Origin: CAXXOK01 sp963678055
GTDB lineage: Bacteria > Bacillota > Clostridia > Christensenellales > Aristaeellaceae
Assembly (NCBI GenBank): GCA_963678055.1
Contig: OY782679.1
Span: forward strand, 186,001-250,000
Length of the DNA: 64,000 nt
Direction of reading: 5' to 3'
Under the pieces are notes generated by a model. That model was given only the letters and a program-made list of their open reading frames with translations, was not told the DNA's origin and ran no database searches. Made by a program: the position numbers and the translations under genes. Shown piece after piece: positions 59,844 through 64,000 of the stretch (position 1 is the stretch's first letter; the number at the start of each line of letters is the position of its first letter).

Positions 59844-60758
59844 CTAGATATTTATCTCATCAATAAAAATCCTAGATTCGTTGGCTTCCACATCATTCAA
59901 TGTTTTGCCGTCTGACGTTTTCCATGCTGTCCGAGCATTGGTAGAATATCCAGTAACAAAACAAGCGGCTTCTGCAGGACTATTTAGCAACACATCTCTC
60001 TCAAGAATAGGACTATTGCCAAATATTAATTGGTATTTCTCTCGTTCTACTTTGGTGTTGTTTGGACATGAAGATGAGACTCGAGTGTTAATTTTACTAC
60101 CTTTTAATACTACGAAACCTTCAGGTGTTCGCTTTCCCTTTGCATCAGTTGTTCTAGATGTAATTTGAAAAATTACATCTTCACTTTGTACATCGACAAT
60201 GTCTGTATTGGTATCTTGATCCTCGATATAGTTTTCTAATAACTTATATCCAAGAACGCCAATTGCAATTTTTGAAAACTCAATAAATTCTTCCAATTCA
60301 CTTTTCTTTTCTTCTGTTACATTTCCGAGTGCTGGCATATTTGCATTTTTTATGTCACATCGCCCTACTTCTTTTGCGATCATATAGAAACGATTTTCTA
60401 AGTAGCTGATATCGGTTTGTCCAAATGTATTATTTGATGTTGTAATAACAACAGCCTCTTTCCAATAATCTTTCTCAGCACTACGCTTATGCTCAATTAG
60501 ACGATATAATATTCCTTCTCCTTTGTTTCTAGTGCCTGCTTGCCCAATATATACTACACCAGCATCTGTTTCAGGAGAGGTGCCAAATAGCATATATACG
60601 CCACTTTGTTTAAAGTCATCTCTGGATTTGCATTTTTCAAGATCTACTCTTGGGACCTTATAAACAACACCGGTCCAATTTGCTAGCGTACATTTAATCC
60701 GTCCGCGAGGAGCTCCATCTATTAGAAATAAATTTATACTCTTACCCAAATTGATCAT
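59844..60758 (-). CDS. GIY-YIG nuclease family protein with C-terminal DUF4357-like domain
   Basis: A 304-residue protein, much AT-richer than its neighbours. Residues 50-135 carry a GIY-YIG fold: SGVYMLFGT, GVVYIGQAGT, ILYRLIEHKR with the catalytic-type Arg, and SYLENRFYMIAKE with the metal-binding Glu. The C-terminal 100 residues (FQITSRTTDAKGKRTPEGFVVLKGSKI...SPAEAACFVTGYSTNARTAWKTSDGKTL) match the DUF4357 pattern often attached to such nucleases or to restriction enzymes. It is a lone gene with a weak ribosome site, suggesting transfer. A role in defence or DNA processing is possible but not shown. Confidence 0.82.
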   Translation of the reverse strand: MINLGKSINLFLIDGAPRGRIKCTLANWTGVVYKVPRVDLEKCKSRDDFKQSGVYMLFGTSPETDAGVVYIGQAGTRNKGEGILYRLIEHKRSAEKDYWKEAVVITTSNNTFGQTDISYLENRFYMIAKEVGRCDIKNANMPALGNVTEEKKSELEEFIEFSKIAIGVLGYKLLENYIEDQDTNTDIVDVQSEDVIFQITSRTTDAKGKRTPEGFVVLKGSKINTRVSSSCPNNTKVEREKYQLIFGNSPILERDVLLNSPAEAACFVTGYSTNARTAWKTSDGKTLNDVEANESRIFIDEINI

Positions 60759-60897
60759 ATTTTTTCCATCCCATTCAAAGTATTTATAGGATTTTCTTAT
60801 ATTTTAGATGATATAAAACCTTGTGTCAACAATTGCTACTTTTCTGAAAATTATATAGTAAAAGCAAGGTTTCAAAATCAAGTTAATATGTCAGGAC

Positions 60898-60927
60898 AAA
60901 AAGCCCGCGCATTGCGCGGGCTTTTTG
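60898..60927 (-). terminator. Intrinsic terminator of the MMPL gene
   Basis: An AAAAAGCCCGCGC/GCGCGGGCTTTTT hairpin, 49 bases beyond the MMPL gene stop on the minus strand. It can also act on rightward transcripts. Confidence 0.85.
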
Positions 60928-60975
60928 TATGGGTCAAGGGCAGGGCCCTTGGCGGGGTTCTTGGGGGTGAATCCC

Positions 60976-63105
60976 CTAAGCGTTCTTCTCTTCTATCGCT
61001 TCCGGCTCCTTATCTCGATCCAAGGCCGCCAGTACGCCTGGCAGGACGAATATGATCAGCACGCAGGCGATGAAGCCGCCCTTGGCGATGGTAAAGAGGA
61101 TTTCAGCGGTGGAGGGCTCGGCGTTCATGAACACAAGCCCGATGCCGGCGGTCATGGTGACGAGTACCATGCCTGATGTGAGTATGGTATGAATGGCGTT
61201 TCGCAGGGCGTGGATAACCGCGTCTTTTTTGTTCATCAGCGCACGCGCCTTGCGGTAATAGTCGGCGTACAGAATGCCGTAGTCTACCATGGAACCCAGC
61301 AGCAGACACTGCACGATCAGCATCGGCATAAAGTACATGCTAATGCCTTGCAGGTAATTGGTGCCCAGGGTGATCCATACCGCGCACTGGATGATCAGCG
61401 TCAGAATCAACGGGATGGTCAGCTTGCGGAACACGAGGGCTACAATCAGGAAGATTGCCACGACGGTGAGCAGCGTGATGCGGTTCATTTCGCCGGGGAT
61501 ACTCTCGTGCAGCTCATAGGCCACGGGCGTTGCGCCGACCAGGGAATAGGCCGCGCCGGTTTCGTCCAGAGCGCTGGTTACGGTCTCCAGCAGGGCAAAG
61601 GAGGCGTCGCCCTCTTCCGGCATGCGCGTGTTTAAAATAGCGCGGGAATGCACAGGGCCGACAAACGTGTCCGCAACCGAGCCCAGCTGCTCCAGCCCGC
61701 CTTCAGGCAGCATGCTGGCATACATTGGGTTTTGCGCCACAGAGGTTTGAATGTAAGTGAGCAGATCGCCAAGCGGAATCCTGTCCGCGCCGTAGGCTTG
61801 GAAGAGCTGCGAAACCATCAGCGGATTCATATCCGCAAGGGCGGCAAACTCGTCTGCCGTATAGGGCTTTAGCATAGTGGTGGCATAGGCATTGACGCTT
61901 TCAATCCGTTCGTCTGCCTGCAGGGCCGCCAGCACCGGGGCAACGGCCGCTTCGTCTTCATTGTTATACAGCACCACAATGGGGTTGGCGGGGCTGAAGT
62001 GCTTGTTTACCTCTTGGTATTCGGCCAGCGAGTAGGTGATGTTCACGCCGGACCGCAGGAAAAAGCTGCCCACCAGCAAAATCACGAAGCCAATCAGGAT
62101 GAAGTAACGGCTTTTGTGCTCAAACGCGCCGATTCTCGTCATCTTGGGTGCAAACGTGCGCTTGCGGGTTTTGTCCAATACGTTGTCAAACATTAGAATT
62201 AACGCAGGCATCAGTGTAAGAATGCAGATCAGGCTGATGAGAACGCCCTTGGCCAGCACCAAACCTAAGTCCATGCCGATGGTAAAGCTCATCAGCGTCA
62301 GGGCGAGCATCCCAATAATGGTGGTGATCGAGCTGCCGGAAATGGCGGTTACGCCGTGGCGCAGCGCGCGGCGCATGGCTTGTTCCTTGTTCTCTGCGGT
62401 TTCTTTCTCCTGCCGGTAGCGGGAGAGCAGCATGATGGAATAGTCAATGGACAAACACACTTGCAAAATGGCCGCGATGGAATATGTAACATCGGATACG
62501 CTGCCTAAGATGATGTTAGACCCCATATTTAATGCGATGGCTACGCCGACGGTGATGACGAACAAAACCGGCTCCATCCAGGATGTGCTCATTATGAACA
62601 GAATCAGCAGTAAAATCACGCTGGCGATGATGATCAGCACCGGAACCCGCTCAAGGGCGGTGTTCCCGGCCGCGTTGCCGGAGACAAATATCGTGTCCCC
62701 GTCAAACTGATCGGTAACACCGGCGACGATCGCCTTGCTCTCGGGGGTATAGCCCGGCGCATCGGTGGTGATCTCGTACAGGGTGTAAGGACCGTTGTTG
62801 AATACTTCGGTCGAATCGTAGGATACGGTCAGTATGCCCTCGGACTGTGAAATCTGCTCGTATACCGCTTGTTTGCGGTCTTCGGGCAGGTTTTCAAAAA
62901 GCAGGGTAAAGGTACTGGCCGGGGAAAACTCCTCGCTGATGACAGACGCGCCCTGCTTGGCGGGCGAGCTGTCGGGCAGATACTTGCTCAAATCGCCGTT
63001 GATGTCCACATGGGACATCAGTACGACGCTGACCACGGTCAGCACCGCGAATAGAATCAGAATCAGTTTGTGGTCTCGTACAATGTTGCGTGCTATGGTT
63101 TTCAT
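60976..63105 (-). CDS. MMPL/RND-superfamily exporter
   Basis: A 709-residue membrane protein with twelve predicted helices in two equal halves. Each half has an N-terminal helix, an outside domain of about 150 residues and five helices; SIDYSIMLLSRYRQE and the DYGILYADYYRKA segment hold the acidic residues typical of proton-driven MMPL transporters. The start MKTIARNIVRDHKL at 63105 follows AGGAG by seven bases. It is divergent from a TetR gene, with a promoter and an inverted repeat between them. The cargo is probably a lipid or hydrophobic drug; it is not known. Confidence 0.9.
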   Translation of the reverse strand: MKTIARNIVRDHKLILILFAVLTVVSVVLMSHVDINGDLSKYLPDSSPAKQGASVISEEFSPASTFTLLFENLPEDRKQAVYEQISQSEGILTVSYDSTEVFNNGPYTLYEITTDAPGYTPESKAIVAGVTDQFDGDTIFVSGNAAGNTALERVPVLIIIASVILLLILFIMSTSWMEPVLFVITVGVAIALNMGSNIILGSVSDVTYSIAAILQVCLSIDYSIMLLSRYRQEKETAENKEQAMRRALRHGVTAISGSSITTIIGMLALTLMSFTIGMDLGLVLAKGVLISLICILTLMPALILMFDNVLDKTRKRTFAPKMTRIGAFEHKSRYFILIGFVILLVGSFFLRSGVNITYSLAEYQEVNKHFSPANPIVVLYNNEDEAAVAPVLAALQADERIESVNAYATTMLKPYTADEFAALADMNPLMVSQLFQAYGADRIPLGDLLTYIQTSVAQNPMYASMLPEGGLEQLGSVADTFVGPVHSRAILNTRMPEEGDASFALLETVTSALDETGAAYSLVGATPVAYELHESIPGEMNRITLLTVVAIFLIVALVFRKLTIPLILTLIIQCAVWITLGTNYLQGISMYFMPMLIVQCLLLGSMVDYGILYADYYRKARALMNKKDAVIHALRNAIHTILTSGMVLVTMTAGIGLVFMNAEPSTAEILFTIAKGGFIACVLIIFVLPGVLAALDRDKEPEAIEEKNA

Positions 63106-63132
63106 GGGTAGGCTCCTTTTGCGATAGTTAGG

Positions 63133-63158
63133 TGACACATGGTTGACAAACCGTGTCA
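63133..63158. promoter_or_regulatory. Candidate TetR operator
   Basis: TGACAC...GTGTCA flanks an inner GGTT-GACA-AACC, a nested inverted repeat offset by two bases. It overlaps the predicted start of MMPL transcription and would block it when bound by the neighbouring TetR protein. Confidence 0.55.
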
Positions 63159-63163
63159 TCCTT

Positions 63164-63192
63164 ATCATAATAACCATATGTGGACAAAACAA
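63164..63192 (-). promoter_or_regulatory. Predicted MMPL exporter promoter
   Basis: On the minus strand, TTGTTT (63187-63192) and TATGAT (63164-63169) are 17 bases apart. The inverted repeat at 63133-63158 lies directly downstream. Confidence 0.6.
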
Positions 63193-63308
63193 CCAACTGT
63201 TGCTTTGGGTTTGCTGTAAAACCGACAGATTGGGGCAAAGTGTCTACACCGGAGCAACACAGCACCCATTTGTTGCAAGTGTGAACCGAAAAAACGGGAG
63301 GCAAAGCC

Positions 63309-63866
63309 ATGTCTGAAAACCAACGCGTGCGTCTGTCCAAACAGCTGCTGCGGCAGAGCCTGATCAAGCTACTGGGCGAAAAAACCATCCATAAAATCTC
63401 CGTGCGCGAGATTTGCGAGCTGGCACAGGTCAACCGCTCGACCTTCTACAAATACTATGGCAGCCAGTACGACTTGTTCCACGATATGGAGAACGAAATT
63501 TTGGAACACGTCAACAACTACCTGCATGACGGACCCGCAACCACGCCGGGCGACCTGTCGCAGATTACCAAACTGATGGGTTTCGTCGCCGACAATGCGG
63601 AGCTGTGCCGCATCATCATCAACCAGAACGTTGATCCCCAGTTTCCCGAAGCGTTGGTGAACCTGCCAATGCTGCGCCAGTGGATCGACACGCACTTCCG
63701 CCCCGAGTACTCCAAAACTGAGATGGAATACGTGTACGGGTTGGTGGTCAACGGCGGGTTCTCCGTTATCCGTATGTGGCTTAACAAGGAAAATCCCGAG
63801 CCGCCGATCGTGATTGCGCAGGTTCTCTGGTCCACGATTGCCAAGCTGTTCCCCGCGGCGGTGTAA
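63309..63866 (+). CDS. TetR-family transcriptional regulator
   Basis: A 185-residue protein with the N-terminal TetR helix-turn-helix ISVREICELAQVNRSTFYKYYGSQYDLFHDMENEIL and an all-helical C-terminal ligand domain resembling TetR_C_7/AcrR-like members. It starts behind GGGAGG. It is divergent from the MMPL exporter gene, and the shared 200 bp region holds a likely operator, so it probably represses that exporter and itself. The ligand is unknown. Confidence 0.93.
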   Translation: MSENQRVRLSKQLLRQSLIKLLGEKTIHKISVREICELAQVNRSTFYKYYGSQYDLFHDMENEILEHVNNYLHDGPATTPGDLSQITKLMGFVADNAELCRIIINQNVDPQFPEALVNLPMLRQWIDTHFRPEYSKTEMEYVYGLVVNGGFSVIRMWLNKENPEPPIVIAQVLWSTIAKLFPAAV

Positions 63867-63883
63867 ATCTCGCTGCGCGTATG

Positions 63884-63903
63884 CTATACTATGGATAGTA
63901 TAG
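63884..63903. promoter_or_regulatory. 20 bp palindrome with embedded extended -10 box
   Basis: CTATACTATGGATAGTATAG is a perfect inverted repeat (nine-base arms, GG centre apart from the flank). TGCTATACT inside it forms an extended -10 promoter element directed rightward. It may be an operator-promoter for whatever lies past the window end. The remaining 97 bases have no recognisable gene. Confidence 0.45.
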
Positions 63904-64000
63904 ATAACACATACGGGGAAAACGGTCTATTGCTATCGATGCAACTGGGTGGTTGCGTACGGCCATACCCGCTGCTTAACCAGAATAGAAACAAGCCGCT

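Noticed and set aside
63940..63985. T-box-like GGGTGGTTGCG near the window end
   Set aside because: The match to the T-box sequence is partial, the predicted transcript start is only about 60 bases upstream, too short for stem I, and no terminator is visible before the edge.

Overview
The window is a 64 kb piece of a GC-rich, Gram-positive-type genome that looks like a member of the Clostridia (Bacillota). The signs are diaminopimelate synthesis through DapL, a SAM-I riboswitch ahead of metK, an AddA-type helicase-nuclease, a PopT/DUF368 undecaprenyl-phosphate transporter, strong Shine-Dalgarno sites and sigma-A-like promoters. I see no rRNA, tRNA, CRISPR array or insertion sequence. The closest lineage cannot be fixed from the sequence alone.

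Layout. 1-5.7 kb: a GuaA-like ATP-pyrophosphatase cut by the window edge, dapF, dapL, and a large tubulin/FtsZ-like protein four bases behind dapL. 5.8-9.7 kb: an ECF sigma factor, an overlapping membrane protein that joins a putative anti-sigma stub to a beta-helix, and a second secreted beta-helix protein. 9.9-12.3 kb: a divergent AraC regulator and tryptophanase. 12.4-15.2 kb: a lone, AT-richer NLR-like NB-ARC/TPR protein whose TPRs are coded by near-identical 126 bp repeats. 15.2-26.2 kb: a leftward carbohydrate locus with a binding protein, two permeases, two beta-lactamase-fold hydrolases, an MFS transporter and a LacI regulator, with a LacI-type operator at its head; a GNAT protein and a GH43-type glycosidase lie beside it. 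26.3-31.2 kb: aconitase, Nudix, phosphofructokinase, HAD phosphatase. 31.2-34.2 kb: an FtsX-like ABC exporter. 34.4-37.9 kb: frr, a small unknown protein, uppS, cdsA and an LCP-family protein.

The second half looks replication-origin-proximal. A 437 bp spacer with DnaA-box-like sites precedes dnaN (38.3 kb) although no dnaA is present, and two perfect 16 bp parS sites lie at 54.0 and 57.2 kb. Between them are popT, three secreted SH3-type proteins (two of them tandem paralogues), a decayed CHAP hydrolase fragment, the riboswitch-controlled metK, a lipoprotein with five peptidoglycan-binding domains, addA, pepT and a Nudix gene. After them come an ABC-2 exporter, glycogen phosphorylase, an AT-rich GIY-YIG nuclease gene, and an MMPL exporter divergent from its likely TetR regulator.

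The best candidates for undescribed biology are the stand-alone tubulin-like protein, the sigma/anti-sigma/beta-helix envelope module, the repeat-rich NB-ARC protein with an unassigned N-terminal domain, and the dnaN-linked DnaA-box cluster with nearby parS sites. Functions are inferred from motifs read by eye; no database search was possible.
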